64,000 nt of DNA from Williamsia soli (GCF_017377795.1 NZ_JAFRDR010000010.1:181797-245796), one strand, 5' to 3'; positions 46,496 through 57,524 are shown, numbered from the stretch's first letter. The notes: generated by a model not told the origin, from the letters alone. Numbers and translations are program-made.

Positions 46496-47671
46496 GTGGT
46501 GCGAGTACTCGAGTTGAATCAGGATCTGCCCTGCACAGTAGAGCAGGCGTGGCGGTTGTTGACCGATCCGGATCAGATGAATCGCTGGTCGAACGCGAAG
46601 ATCGTCGGAAACAATCCGGGGGTCGATGGCCGATTCGACCGTGCGGGCGCCCTGCGCACGGTGATCACGCCGGCCCCGATCCGCTCGGTGCTGCGGGAGG
46701 TCGTGGTCGCGGCGCAGCAGCCGAACGTTTTCTCGTATCGGGTCTACTCGGGTCCGGCGACCGTGCGACACCACAACGGGCGCATCGAGATCGCAGAGAC
46801 CGCCGCGGGTAGCACGGTTCGGTGGACTGTCGAGATGGCGTTCGTCGTGCCGGGCCTCGGTCCGCTCGTGGAGCGGGGACTGCGCAAAGAACTCGGCGCG
46901 TCCTTGCGGAAACTTGCCGACGAGTCGCTGACCCCGCCGGTGGCGGCACCGAATCCGGTCGCGGGTCACCGCCCTCGCGATCTCGTGGATCTGCACTCGT
47001 TGCGAGCGACGGCGATCTCGACGCAGGCCGAGCAGCAGTCGATAGCAGACGACTTGCGCGGCGATGAAGATCCGAAGCAGTGGTTCGCTCGCGTGTACGC
47101 CATCGTGACAGAGGAGATGATCGGCCTCGTCGATCGCGGCGGCCTGCAGTACCCGGACTGGGCTCTACGACTCATTCCGGACTTCCACGTGCACTACCTC
47201 CGAAACCTGCAGGGTTACATGCGGGGCGAGGAGATCGAACAGCCCTGGCAGGTGGCGTGGTCGCGGTGTGAACAGACAGATCCGAAGCGTCCCATCCTGC
47301 CGATCATCAGCGGGATGCTTGCGGGGGTGCGTGCACACATCGAGAGCGATCTGCCACGCTCGCTCGCAGGTGTGTATCTGGAGAACTATCGAGATGCGAA
47401 CCATTACATGGACTTCCGCGCCGACTACTTGGCCATGGCGGAGGTGTTCGCAGTTGCGTCTGATCGACTTCTCGAGCGGATGCCGCAGTCCTTCAAACCG
47501 CTGTGGGTGCGGGCATCCGTTCGGCTGCCCGCCGAGGTCCGCTCGGCACTGCTCAACAAGCGCACGTTCGACATCCCGAAGCATCGGCTCGCGGCGTTCG
47601 GGTACGGCTACGAGATCGTTCTCGACAGCGACGAGGCCGCCGACGAGGACGGCGTGCCCGCGCAGGGGTGA
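46496..47671 (+). CDS. SRPBCC-DUF5995 two-domain protein
   Basis: 391 residues starting GTG 46496 directly at the preceding stop. Residues 1-150 form a START/SRPBCC ligand-binding domain (VRVLELNQDLPCTVEQAWRL, then VRWTVEMAFVVPGLGPLVER). The remainder resembles DUF5995: WFARVYAIVTEEMIGLVDRG, LIPDFHVHYLRNLQGYM and NYRDANHYMDFRADY, with several His/Asp that could bind metal. The fused pair suggests a lipid or steroid-like ligand handled together with the upstream oxygenase. No enzyme activity can be named. Confidence 0.75.
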   Translation: MVRVLELNQDLPCTVEQAWRLLTDPDQMNRWSNAKIVGNNPGVDGRFDRAGALRTVITPAPIRSVLREVVVAAQQPNVFSYRVYSGPATVRHHNGRIEIAETAAGSTVRWTVEMAFVVPGLGPLVERGLRKELGASLRKLADESLTPPVAAPNPVAGHRPRDLVDLHSLRATAISTQAEQQSIADDLRGDEDPKQWFARVYAIVTEEMIGLVDRGGLQYPDWALRLIPDFHVHYLRNLQGYMRGEEIEQPWQVAWSRCEQTDPKRPILPIISGMLAGVRAHIESDLPRSLAGVYLENYRDANHYMDFRADYLAMAEVFAVASDRLLERMPQSFKPLWVRASVRLPAEVRSALLNKRTFDIPKHRLAAFGYGYEIVLDSDEAADEDGVPAQG

Positions 47672-47687
47672 ACACTTAGGCGATCGA

Positions 47688-47717
47688 TTGACGAGTCTAA
47701 GATAGTGCTGATAACTT
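47688..47717 (+). promoter_or_regulatory. Promoter of the MmpL gene
   Basis: TTGACG (47688-47693) and TAACTT (47712-47717) with an 18-bp spacer form a good housekeeping-type promoter 40 bp before the GTG start. An imperfect dyad TAAG-...-CTTA overlaps the spacer and -10, probably the operator for the TetR at 49996. Confidence 0.6.
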
Positions 47718-47756
47718 AACGGCGATCACTCAAGGAACCGCCGAAGGGACATCCCA

Positions 47757-50045
47757 GTGCTGTCGTCACTAGCTCGTGGTGTGATCTCCGCGCCCAAACG
47801 TGTCCTTGGTGGCGCCCTGCTCGTGCTCGTGATCTGCGGCGTACTGGGTTCGTCTGTGGCGGGCAATCTTTCGGGTGGCGGTTTCTCTGATCCGGATTCG
47901 GAGTCCGCCCAGGCGAGTCGGGTGTTGAGCGATACCTTCGCGCGGGGCGGCCTGCAAGTGGTGGTTCGCCTGCACCAGCCGGACACCACGGACATCGTCG
48001 ACAGCAACACCGCGCGCGCTGCGGGAGAGACGATCGTCCGGGATCTGGATGAGATGGGTTTCGTGGAGAATCCGATCATCTCTGCCTGGACGAATCCGGA
48101 AGCGGCGGGCGCACTGGTCTCCCGTGACCGCACATCGGGATTGATCGTCACCACGGTCTCCGGTGGCGACAAAGAGGCAGAAGAAAACGGAAAGAAGATA
48201 GACGACCGTTTCACCGATCCTTCCTTCACCGCGCAATATCCCGGCGTCGATGTGCTCGTGGGCGGACAGGCGCTGGTCTACTCGCAGGTGAACGAGCAGA
48301 CCAGCCACGACCTGTTCATCGCCGAAGCGATCGCGATCCCGATCAGCTTCCTGCTGCTCATCTGGGTGTTCGGCGGGCTTGTCGCAGCTGTGTTGCCCCT
48401 GGCGATCGGCATCTTCGCGATCATCGGAACCACTGCCGTGCTGCGCGGATTCACGCTGTTCGCAGATGTCTCGGTATTCGCGCTCAACCTCACCACCGCG
48501 CTCGGACTGGCGCTGGCGATTGATTACACCCTGCTGATCATCAACCGATATCGCGAAGAGGTGCAGGGCGGTCGAGACCGCAACGATGCGCTGACCGTGA
48601 CGGTGATGACCGCAGGCCGTACCGTGCTCTTCTCGGCAGTGACGGTGGCGCTCTCGCTGGCAGCGATGGCGATCTTCCCCATGTACTTCCTACGTTCATT
48701 CGCCTACGCCGGTCTGGCGGTGGTGGCTCTGGCCGCAGCCGCCGCCCTGATCATCGCGCCGGCGATCATCGCTGTGCTGGGCGCACGTATCGATGCGCTC
48801 GATGTACGCAAACCGATCCGGAAGCTGTTGGGACGCAGCGAACCACACGTCCCTGAGCCGGAAGAATCCATGTGGTACCTCTCGACCCGGTTCGTGTTGC
48901 GTCACGCCGTGCCGGTGGGACTGTCCGTGGTGGTGCTCCTGCTCGTCCTGGGCGCACCCTTCCTCGGGATCAAGTTCGGTTATCCCGACGACCGGGTGCT
49001 CCCGACTTCCGCTTCCACTCATGTGCTCGGAGATGAACTGCGCGAAGACTATGCGCAGAACGCCTCTGCCACAGTCACGATCGTCATCCCGGATACGCGC
49101 GGCTTCGACGACGCCGCGCTCAGCGGCTACGGGAAGGTCCTGTCGCAGGTGCCCGGCGTGACCGCCGTGAGCACGCCCGTCGGATCCTTCGTCGACGGAC
49201 AGGGTGCAGGCGGGCCCGGCCCAGACATGGCCGAGGGAAACGCTGCCCTGATCACCGTGTCGTCCACGGTGGATCCGTTCTCCGACAGCGGTCGTGAGCA
49301 ACTCGATGCGCTGCGTGAGGTGTCACCGCCGAACGGTGCCACGACACTGTTCAGTGGTCTGGCGCAACAGAATGTCGACAATGTCGACAGCATCGTCGAC
49401 CACCTGCCCGAAGTGTTCGCGGTGATCGTCGTGACGACTTTCGTGTTGTTGTTCCTGCTGACCGGGTCGGTGGTACTGCCGCTCAAAGCCTTGGTGCTCA
49501 ACGTGTTCTCGCTGACGGCGACGTTCGGCGCGATGGTGTGGATCTTCCAGGACGGCAACCTCGGCGGGCTGGGGACCACGACCACCGGGACCCTGATCGC
49601 CAACATGCCGGTGCTCATGTTCTGTATCGCGTTCGGTCTGTCGATGGATTACGAGGTCTTCCTGCTCTCCCGGATCCGGGAGGAGTGGCTCAAGTCGGGC
49701 CGAACTCGTGCCGACAATGACCACGCCGTGGCCTACGGTCTGGCCCGCACCGGCCGGGTGGTCACCGCTGCCGCGCTGCTGATGGCCGTGGTGTTCGCGG
49801 GTATCGCCTTCTCCCAGGTGTCTTTCATGAGGATGTTCGGACTCGGCCTGGCCTTGGCCGTACTGATGGACGCCACCCTGATCAGGATGTTGCTCGTCCC
49901 GGCCTTCATGAAGATCGCCGGCCGGGCAAACTGGTGGGCGCCCGCGCCGCTGCGCAAGTTCCACGACAGGTTCGGGTTGAGTGAAGAAGGTGGTCATGAC
50001 AGTCGATCGACTCCGAAGGCGCAGGTCCCCGCGCGGCTCGGGTGA
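47757..50045 (+). CDS. MmpL/RND-superfamily lipid transporter
   Basis: 762 residues, MmpL type, with 11-12 membrane segments in two blocks and two porter-like extracellular loops. The start VISAPKRVLGGALLVLVICG, LALAIDYTLLIINRYREE (Asp-Tyr motif in segment 4) and IAFGLSMDYEVFLLSRIREE in the second block are the proton-relay signatures. MmpL proteins export lipids, or drugs. The C-terminus is short. A TetR gene overlaps its 3' end and is likely its regulator. Confidence 0.93.
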   Translation: MLSSLARGVISAPKRVLGGALLVLVICGVLGSSVAGNLSGGGFSDPDSESAQASRVLSDTFARGGLQVVVRLHQPDTTDIVDSNTARAAGETIVRDLDEMGFVENPIISAWTNPEAAGALVSRDRTSGLIVTTVSGGDKEAEENGKKIDDRFTDPSFTAQYPGVDVLVGGQALVYSQVNEQTSHDLFIAEAIAIPISFLLLIWVFGGLVAAVLPLAIGIFAIIGTTAVLRGFTLFADVSVFALNLTTALGLALAIDYTLLIINRYREEVQGGRDRNDALTVTVMTAGRTVLFSAVTVALSLAAMAIFPMYFLRSFAYAGLAVVALAAAAALIIAPAIIAVLGARIDALDVRKPIRKLLGRSEPHVPEPEESMWYLSTRFVLRHAVPVGLSVVVLLLVLGAPFLGIKFGYPDDRVLPTSASTHVLGDELREDYAQNASATVTIVIPDTRGFDDAALSGYGKVLSQVPGVTAVSTPVGSFVDGQGAGGPGPDMAEGNAALITVSSTVDPFSDSGREQLDALREVSPPNGATTLFSGLAQQNVDNVDSIVDHLPEVFAVIVVTTFVLLFLLTGSVVLPLKALVLNVFSLTATFGAMVWIFQDGNLGGLGTTTTGTLIANMPVLMFCIAFGLSMDYEVFLLSRIREEWLKSGRTRADNDHAVAYGLARTGRVVTAAALLMAVVFAGIAFSQVSFMRMFGLGLALAVLMDATLIRMLLVPAFMKIAGRANWWAPAPLRKFHDRFGLSEEGGHDSRSTPKAQVPARLG

Positions 50046-50712
50046 GCAGCTGAGGGTGGAGATCCTCACTGCGGCAACTGACCTGCTGCTGGAGAGCGGT
50101 GACGAATCGGCCGTCTCGATCAGGGCCGTCGCCAATCGGGTGGGCGTCACGCCACCTTCCATCTACATCCACTTCGCGGACAAGGACACCCTCATCGATG
50201 AGGTTGTCGCCCACTACTTCACCCGGCTCGACGAGGTTATGCGCAAAGCCGGTGCCGAGCACGACAACACCTGGGAGGCCGCCCACGCCCAGGGCATGGC
50301 GTACGTGCGTTTCGCAGTCGAGAACGCCGAGTTGTACCGGGTGGCGACCATGAAGGTCTGCGCCGAGGGGACCGATGCAGACGAGGTGCTGAGCGACTCG
50401 GCCTTCGTCCACTTCGCCGAGACCATCGAGCGACTCATGGACGAAGGCTTCGTCGACAAGGGTGACCCCACGCCGGTGGTGATGGAGCTGTGGACGGCCG
50501 CACACGGTGTCGCCACACTGATGATCGCCAAGCCCTACCTCCCGATGGGGGAGAACTACGAACTCGCCGAACGGGTCCTGACATCGGTGTGCCTGGGGCG
50601 GGCGATCAAAGACGTCATCGGTGGCGACGTGGGTCCACATGAGATCAGGAAGTTCGTGCTGGAACAGCGGGCGGGACTCGGAAGCGAATCCACCCCGCCG
50701 ATTCGGGGGTGA
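49996..50712 (+). CDS. TetR regulator overlapping mmpL
   Basis: 238 residues from ATG 49996, with GAAGG upstream; its first 50 bases overlap the end of mmpL. The HTH is RVEILTAATDLLLESGDE with VTPPSIYIHFADKDTLI, and the C-terminal part is of the WHG-domain type (YVRFAVENAELYRVATM). The overlap indicates co-translation, a common autoregulatory layout; it probably represses mmpL through the dyad at 47696-47717. Confidence 0.88.
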   Translation: MTVDRLRRRRSPRGSGEQLRVEILTAATDLLLESGDESAVSIRAVANRVGVTPPSIYIHFADKDTLIDEVVAHYFTRLDEVMRKAGAEHDNTWEAAHAQGMAYVRFAVENAELYRVATMKVCAEGTDADEVLSDSAFVHFAETIERLMDEGFVDKGDPTPVVMELWTAAHGVATLMIAKPYLPMGENYELAERVLTSVCLGRAIKDVIGGDVGPHEIRKFVLEQRAGLGSESTPPIRG

Positions 50713-50742
50713 ACATGTTCTAGTTTCGCTAGTGTCTGCCGC

Positions 50743-51504
50743 ATGGGCGTACTCGACGGAAAAATTGCACTGATCACCGGCGGTGGCAAAGGAGTAGGTC
50801 TGGGCATCGCCCAGGCGCTGAGCAAAGAAGGCGCGGATATCTTCATCTGCGGTCGGCACACCAAACCACTCGTGACCGCGACCGAACAACTGCAGGCCAA
50901 TGGTGTCCGAGCCGAATACCTCAAGGGCAACGTCAGCGACGGGGACGACTGTTCCGCGATCGTTGCTGCCTGTGCCGACCGCCTAGGCGGAGTCGACATC
51001 CTGGTCAACAACGCGAACGACGCGATGCCGATACCGCTGCTGGATGTGAGCGACGACGATTTCACGCGGTTCTTCCAGACCGGTCCGTTGGCGGTGCTGC
51101 GATTGATGAAGGCCTGCCACCCGCTCATGGTCGCCCGGGGTGGGGGGTCGGTGATCAACCTCGTCACATCCGCCGCGGTCCGGTGGGACATGGCCACGTT
51201 CGGCCCGTACGCGGCGGTCAAAGAAGCGACCCGGTCGCTGACCCGCGCTGCGGGCTGTGAATGGGGCAAAGACAACATACGGGTCAATGCGATTGCGCCG
51301 CACGCCATGACGCCGTCGCTGCAGTGGTGGACCGAAACCTATCCGGAGGAGGCCGACGCGTTCGTCAAGAGCATCCCGCTCGGACGCATCGGTGATGCCG
51401 AGGCCGACATCGGCCGGATCGCGGTCTTCCTCGCGAGCCAGGACGCGAGTTACCTGAGCGGCGTCACCATTCCTGCCGATGGCGGGCACAGTCGCTGGGG
51501 CTGA
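50743..51504 (+). CDS. Short-chain dehydrogenase/reductase
   Basis: 253 residues, classical SDR. GGGKGVG binds the cofactor, NNAND is the structural motif (Asp instead of Gly), Ser in LVTSAAV and YAAVK provide the catalytic triad. The end GVTIPADGGHSRWG is typical of FabG-like/2,4-dienoyl-CoA-reductase-like members. It lies 30 bp after the TetR gene; the gap holds a GAACATGTTC palindrome (50711-50720) that may be regulatory. Confidence 0.9.
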   Translation: MGVLDGKIALITGGGKGVGLGIAQALSKEGADIFICGRHTKPLVTATEQLQANGVRAEYLKGNVSDGDDCSAIVAACADRLGGVDILVNNANDAMPIPLLDVSDDDFTRFFQTGPLAVLRLMKACHPLMVARGGGSVINLVTSAAVRWDMATFGPYAAVKEATRSLTRAAGCEWGKDNIRVNAIAPHAMTPSLQWWTETYPEEADAFVKSIPLGRIGDAEADIGRIAVFLASQDASYLSGVTIPADGGHSRWG

Positions 51505-51650
51505 CCCGGATGATCAGCGGCGGGCAGACACACCGTGATCTCGTGACCCGGCCGTCTGCACCAAGAGTCAAGAGAAGGTAAAGTCGGAACTCGAACGTCA
51601 CACCACTCGTTGAGTGGATATCAGCCAGTCATGAGAAGGGACCAACTACG

Positions 51651-52523
51651 GTGCGTGAAAGCAGCAATCCGGTGATGCGTGGTGTTGTGCGCAGCAACCA
51701 AGGCCCAGGCGGGTACGCCGGCTTTGGCGCTGGTGCGGCCGGCGCCGGCCAGGCCGCGCAATGGAATCAGCAGGCGGGTCAGCCCCAGGCCGATCCGTAC
51801 GCACGTCCGGGGCAACCGGCCGGATCCCGAACCCTGACCATCGACGATGTCGTGACGAAGACTGCAGCCACCCTTGGTGTGCTCATCCTGTCGGCCGCTC
51901 TGTCGTACTACTTCACGAGCGTGAACGAGTCCTTGGCGACGCCGCTGATGCTCGTCGGCGCGCTCGGTGGCCTGGCGCTCGTGTTGGTCGCGACCTTCGG
52001 TCGTAAGCAGGACAACCCGGCGATCGTGCTCAGCTACGCCGTTCTCGAGGGCCTGTTCGTCGGCACCATCTCGTACGTGTTCGCCAACTGGGTGGTCGCC
52101 GGTGATGTCAGTGCGGGCGCGCTGATCGGCCAGGCCGTGCTCGGTACCTTCGGTGTCTTCGGCGGCATGCTGATCGTCTACAAGACCGGTGCGATCCGCG
52201 TCACCCCACGGTTCACCCGCATGATCTTCGCAGGTTTGATCGGCGTCCTGGTGCTGATCCTGGGCAACCTGATCATCGGTTTCTTCAACGGTGGTTCGGG
52301 TCTGGGACTGCGTGACGGTGGTCCGATCGCGATCATCTTCTCCCTGGTCTGCATCGCCCTGGCCGCGTTCAGCTTCCTCATCGACTTCGATGCCGCAGAT
52401 CAACTGATCCGTTCCGGCGCTCCGTCGAAGGCGGCCTGGGGTATCGCCCTCGGCCTGACCGTCACCTTGGTCTGGCTGTACGTCGAGATCCTGCGCCTGC
52501 TCAGCTACTTCAACTCGGACTAG
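51651..52523 (+). CDS. Bax inhibitor-1/YccA family membrane protein
   Basis: 290 residues from GTG 51651. The cytoplasmic N-terminus of about 60 residues is Gly/Gln/Pro-rich, then seven membrane segments follow. The family pattern (TIDDVVTKTAATLGVLIL, AVLEGLFVGTISYVF) identifies the Bax-inhibitor-1/YccA group, thought to be pH-sensitive calcium-leak channels. A CCACTC/GAGTGG hairpin (51603-51617) lies in the leader. A strong terminator follows. Confidence 0.9.
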   Translation: MRESSNPVMRGVVRSNQGPGGYAGFGAGAAGAGQAAQWNQQAGQPQADPYARPGQPAGSRTLTIDDVVTKTAATLGVLILSAALSYYFTSVNESLATPLMLVGALGGLALVLVATFGRKQDNPAIVLSYAVLEGLFVGTISYVFANWVVAGDVSAGALIGQAVLGTFGVFGGMLIVYKTGAIRVTPRFTRMIFAGLIGVLVLILGNLIIGFFNGGSGLGLRDGGPIAIIFSLVCIALAAFSFLIDFDAADQLIRSGAPSKAAWGIALGLTVTLVWLYVEILRLLSYFNSD

Positions 52524-52533
52524 CGATTCAAAC

Positions 52534-52572
52534 CACAAGAGCCCGCGACCGATCTGGTCGCGGGCTCTTGTG
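52534..52572. terminator. Bidirectional terminator hairpin
   Basis: Perfect 17-bp arms (52534-52550 and 52556-52572) with a 5-nt loop between convergent genes, the strongest hairpin in the window. Confidence 0.9.
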
Positions 52573-52584
52573 CTTGTGACAGGG

Positions 52585-53805
52585 TCAGCTCAGGCGCTCG
52601 AGCACCATTGCCATGCCCTGACCGCCACCGACACACATGGTCTCGACGCCGAGCGTCTTGTCCTGGGTGGTGAGGTTGTTGAGCAGGGTTGCGGTGATGC
52701 GGGCCCCGGTCATACCGAACGGGTGGCCCAGGGCGATCGCCCCGCCGGAGATATTGAGCTTGTCGTGGTCGATGCCGAGTTCGTTGGCAGATCCGAGGAC
52801 CTGGACGGCGAACGCTTCGTTGATCTCGAACAGGTCGATGTCGTCGATGCTCAGGCCGGCGTACTTGAGGGCTTTGCGGACAGCCTCGATCGGGCCGAGG
52901 CCCATGATCTCGGGGGATAGGCCGGTGGCAGCGGTGGAGACGACGCGGGCCAGTGGGGTGAGCCCGAGTGCTTTGGCTTTGGTGTCGCTCATGATGACGA
53001 GCGCAGCGGCGCCGTCGTTGAGCGGACAGGCGTTGCCGGCGGTCACGGTGCCGTCAGGGCGGAAGACCGGCTTGAGTTGGCTGATCTTCTCGTAGGTGGT
53101 GCCGGCGCGAGGTCCGTCGTCGGTGTCGACGACGGTGCCGTCGGCGAGCGTGATGGGTTCGATCTCACGGGCGAAGAATCCTGATTTGATGGCCTCTTCG
53201 GCGCGGTTCTGACTGCGCACGCCCCAGTGATCCTGGTCTTCGCGGGAAATACCGGTGAAGGAGGCGACGTTCTCGGCGGTTTCGCCCATGGGGATGTAGA
53301 CGTCGGGGAGCAGGCCCTGCTCGCGGGGGTCGGACCACTTGCCTGCGCCACCTTCGGCGGCTTTGGCGGTGCGGGCCATGGCGTCGGCGAACAGTGGGTT
53401 CTTGGTGTTGGGCCAGCCGTCGGCGTTGCCTGTTCCGAAACTCGACACGCTTTCCACGCCACCGGAGATGAACACGTCCCCCTCACCGGCTCGGATGGCG
53501 TGCATGGCCATGCGGGTGGTCTGCAGTGACGACGAGCAGTAGCGGTTCACGGTGACGCCCGGCACATGGTCGAGGCCGACCTGGACGGCCACCGACCGGG
53601 CGATGTTGAAACCGGCCTGACCGCCGGGCTGGCCCGACCCGAGGTGGAGATCGTCGATGTCGGCGCGGTCGAGTTCGGGGATCTTGTTCAGGACGGCTTC
53701 GACCATCTGACGGGCCAATTCGTCCGGGCGAACATCTTTGAGTGAACCTTTACCGGCTCGACCGATCGGTGAGCGGGCGGTGGCGACGATGACGGCCTCT
53801 GGCAT
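52585..53805 (-). CDS. Acetyl-CoA acetyltransferase / thiolase (FadA3-like)
   Basis: 406 residues. The active-site Cys is in NRYCSSSLQT, His in GHPFGMTGAR and the second Cys in CVGGGQGMA, a full thiolase set. It cleaves or forms beta-ketoacyl-CoA in fatty-acid degradation or in acetoacetyl-CoA synthesis. ATG 53805 follows ACAGGAG. It sits beside the SGNH hydrolase and cbs as Rv1074c does in M. tuberculosis from memory. Confidence 0.95.
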   Translation of the reverse strand: MPEAVIVATARSPIGRAGKGSLKDVRPDELARQMVEAVLNKIPELDRADIDDLHLGSGQPGGQAGFNIARSVAVQVGLDHVPGVTVNRYCSSSLQTTRMAMHAIRAGEGDVFISGGVESVSSFGTGNADGWPNTKNPLFADAMARTAKAAEGGAGKWSDPREQGLLPDVYIPMGETAENVASFTGISREDQDHWGVRSQNRAEEAIKSGFFAREIEPITLADGTVVDTDDGPRAGTTYEKISQLKPVFRPDGTVTAGNACPLNDGAAALVIMSDTKAKALGLTPLARVVSTAATGLSPEIMGLGPIEAVRKALKYAGLSIDDIDLFEINEAFAVQVLGSANELGIDHDKLNISGGAIALGHPFGMTGARITATLLNNLTTQDKTLGVETMCVGGGQGMAMVLERLS

Positions 53806-53932
53806 GCGGACTCCTGTGAAAATAGGTTGGACGTGCAGCTTTGTAAGGTTTCGCGATCTGACGTTACGCCAGAGAAGGAACGCCGCGGAGACGGACCTCG
53901 AAAGCCGGCGCCGACCGGATCCGAGGCCCGTC

Positions 53933-54865
53933 TCATCGGCGCCGAGCGGCTCGATTCAGATAGGCCCGCGTCCGAGCCGACCACTTGTTGTCCTCGGCGA
54001 TGGCGGACACCTCAGGCGGCTCGGGGAGAGGACCCGAGCCCCACTCGCCGAGCCCGGCCAGCACCGCCGGGAGGAGGATCTGCGCGGCGAGTTCATAACC
54101 GGCCGCGGACGGGTGGTACCGGTCGGCCGAGAGCATCCGATCGGGCGCGGCCAGGAACTCACGGGCCAGCAGGTCGGCCAGGGGGACCGGGGTGCCGCCC
54201 GCCGCCCGGGTCTCGATGGCCTGCGCGGCGGCCAATCGCAGACCGTACTGACGGATCACTGTGCGGAGCGGCTGCGGGATCGCCGCGATGACGCCGAGAT
54301 CGGGACACGTTCCGACGACCACCAGGGCGCCGGCCTCGCGGAGTCGGCGGACAGCCGCTCCGAGCCGTTTGGCCGATGCCCGTACCCCGCTGGTACTCGT
54401 CACGTCGTTGGCCCCGATGAAGATGATCGCGATATCGGGCGGAGGTCCGGCGATCAGCATCGCGTCGACCTGCCCGGTCAGGCTCCGGGAGGTGGCTCCG
54501 ACGATCGCTTTGGTACTCAGCCGGATTCGTTTGCCCGTTTCGTCTGTCAGCTTTCGGGTCAGTTGGACGCCAGGGGTCTCGTCGGCGATCTCGGCGCCGA
54601 GACCGGCAGCGGTCGAGTCACCGAACACCATCACATGCAGGTCGAAGTCTTCGCCGCGCCGCACCCGGAGCGGACCGAGCCCGTCCGGTCCGTAGATGCC
54701 ATCGCCGTTCGGTGCGTTGTCCGTCCGGTGCGGGATCACAGTGCGGGCGGTGCGAGCCTGGCCGTTGAGGAATGTCCAGGCACCCCAGCCGGCCCCGGCA
54801 GTACCGGCGGTAGCGGCGGCGGTCGCCACCAGATCACGAGCAAGCCGACGCTTGGATCCGGACAC
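53933..54865 (-). CDS. SGNH/GDSL-type esterase, membrane-anchored
   Basis: 310 residues from GTG 54865. A short basic start and a hydrophobic segment (about 10-32) suggest an anchored, exported enzyme. The SGNH blocks are clear: GDSTAAGLG (catalytic Ser), IFIGANDVT (Asn) and DRYHPSAAGY (Asp-His). It hydrolyses acyl esters; Rv1075c, the positional counterpart, is an esterase. It is divergent from cbs with a 39-bp gap. Confidence 0.9.
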   Translation of the reverse strand: MSGSKRRLARDLVATAAATAGTAGAGWGAWTFLNGQARTARTVIPHRTDNAPNGDGIYGPDGLGPLRVRRGEDFDLHVMVFGDSTAAGLGAEIADETPGVQLTRKLTDETGKRIRLSTKAIVGATSRSLTGQVDAMLIAGPPPDIAIIFIGANDVTSTSGVRASAKRLGAAVRRLREAGALVVVGTCPDLGVIAAIPQPLRTVIRQYGLRLAAAQAIETRAAGGTPVPLADLLAREFLAAPDRMLSADRYHPSAAGYELAAQILLPAVLAGLGEWGSGPLPEPPEVSAIAEDNKWSARTRAYLNRAARRR

Positions 54866-54904
54866 AGCTCCAACATAATCGAAGCGGTCTGGAACGATGG
54901 ACTC

Positions 54905-56293
<1,389 letters not shown>

Positions 56294-56351
56294 CGGCTTT
56301 TCTGCTCGGCCGCGGATTCGGGCAATTCACCGGGGCTCTACGCTGGATGAC

Positions 56352-57524
56352 ATGAGTGAGCAGCGCAGCAAAACCGACTCGCACAACTGGCAGGGATTCG
56401 CGACCAAGGCCATCCACGCCGGATACGAACCCGATCCGCTGACCGGCGCGGTGAACGTGCCGATCTACGCCAGTTCGACCTTCGCTCAAGACGGCGTCGG
56501 CGGACTCCGCGGCGGCTTCGAGTACGCGCGGACCGGCAACCCGACGCGACAGGCGCTCGAAGCCAACCTCGCGGCACTGGAAGAGGGCAGCTTCGGGCGG
56601 GCGTTCGCGTCCGGCATGGCTGCCACCGACGCGTTGCTGCGTGCAACCTTGCGTCCCGGTGACCACCTCGTCATCCCGAACGATGCCTACGGCGGCACCT
56701 TTCGGCTCATCGACAAGGTGTTCAGCCAGTGGGGGATCGAGTATTCGGTCGCACCTGTCACCGACGTCGACGCGGTCCGCGGCGCCATCCGTCCGAACAC
56801 CAAGCTGGTGTGGATCGAGACCCCGACCAACCCGTTGCTCAACGTCGGCGACATCGAGGCGTTGGCAGGCGTCGCGCACGAGGCAGGCACCAAGCTCGTC
56901 GTGGACAACACCTTTGCCTCGCCCTATCTGCAACGTCCCCTCACCCTGGGTGCCGACGTGGTGCTGCACTCGACCACCAAGTACCTCGGCGGCCACTCCG
57001 ACGTCGTAGGCGGGGCACTCGTCACCGACGATGAACAACTCGACACCGATTTGGCTTTTCTGCAGAACGGCGCCGGTGCGGTCCCCGGCCCGTTCGATGC
57101 CTATCTCACCCTCCGCGGAATCAAGACCCTTGCGGTCCGGATGGATCGACACAGCGACAACGCCGAGAAGATCGTCGAGTACTTGCTCTCGCACCCGAAG
57201 ATCGACTCGGTGCTGTACCCCGGTCTGCAGTCACACCCCGGACACGCCGCGGCCGCCAAGCAGATGACTCGGTTCGGCGGAATGATCTCGGTGCGCGTGG
57301 CCGGCGGTCTGGAAGCCGCGCAGCAGTTCTGCGACCGCACAGAGGTGTTCACGCTGGCCGAGTCGCTCGGCGGTATCGAGTCGTTGATCGAACACCCGGG
57401 CGCGATGACCCACGCCTCGACCGCGGGGTCGCTGCTGGAGGTCCCGGACGATCTGGTGCGACTCTCCGTCGGCATCGAAGACATCGGCGACCTGCTCGGG
57501 GACATAGAAAACGCACTGGGTTGA
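56352..57524 (+). CDS. metB: Cystathionine gamma-synthase
   Basis: 390 residues, Cys/Met-metabolism PLP family. The PLP lysine is in LHSTTKYLGGHSDVVGG; NVPIYASSTFAQD at the N-terminus and ETPTNPLLNVGDIEAL are typical. It makes cystathionine from an activated homoserine and cysteine (some family members also run the gamma-lyase direction). It is co-oriented with cbs. The 3' side runs into a repeat-rich spacer. Confidence 0.95.
   Translation: MSEQRSKTDSHNWQGFATKAIHAGYEPDPLTGAVNVPIYASSTFAQDGVGGLRGGFEYARTGNPTRQALEANLAALEEGSFGRAFASGMAATDALLRATLRPGDHLVIPNDAYGGTFRLIDKVFSQWGIEYSVAPVTDVDAVRGAIRPNTKLVWIETPTNPLLNVGDIEALAGVAHEAGTKLVVDNTFASPYLQRPLTLGADVVLHSTTKYLGGHSDVVGGALVTDDEQLDTDLAFLQNGAGAVPGPFDAYLTLRGIKTLAVRMDRHSDNAEKIVEYLLSHPKIDSVLYPGLQSHPGHAAAAKQMTRFGGMISVRVAGGLEAAQQFCDRTEVFTLAESLGGIESLIEHPGAMTHASTAGSLLEVPDDLVRLSVGIEDIGDLLGDIENALG

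Noticed and set aside
50711..50720. GAACATGTTC as a LexA/SOS box
   Set aside because: The spacing between half-sites is two bases; the actinobacterial SOS box needs TCGAAC-N4-GTTCGA. It may still be an operator for the adjacent TetR.
53738..54904. In-frame N-terminal extension of cystathionine beta-synthase
   Set aside because: It lies entirely over the divergent thiolase start and SGNH gene, and the protein already starts at the family's usual MRIASHVTDLIGNTP.
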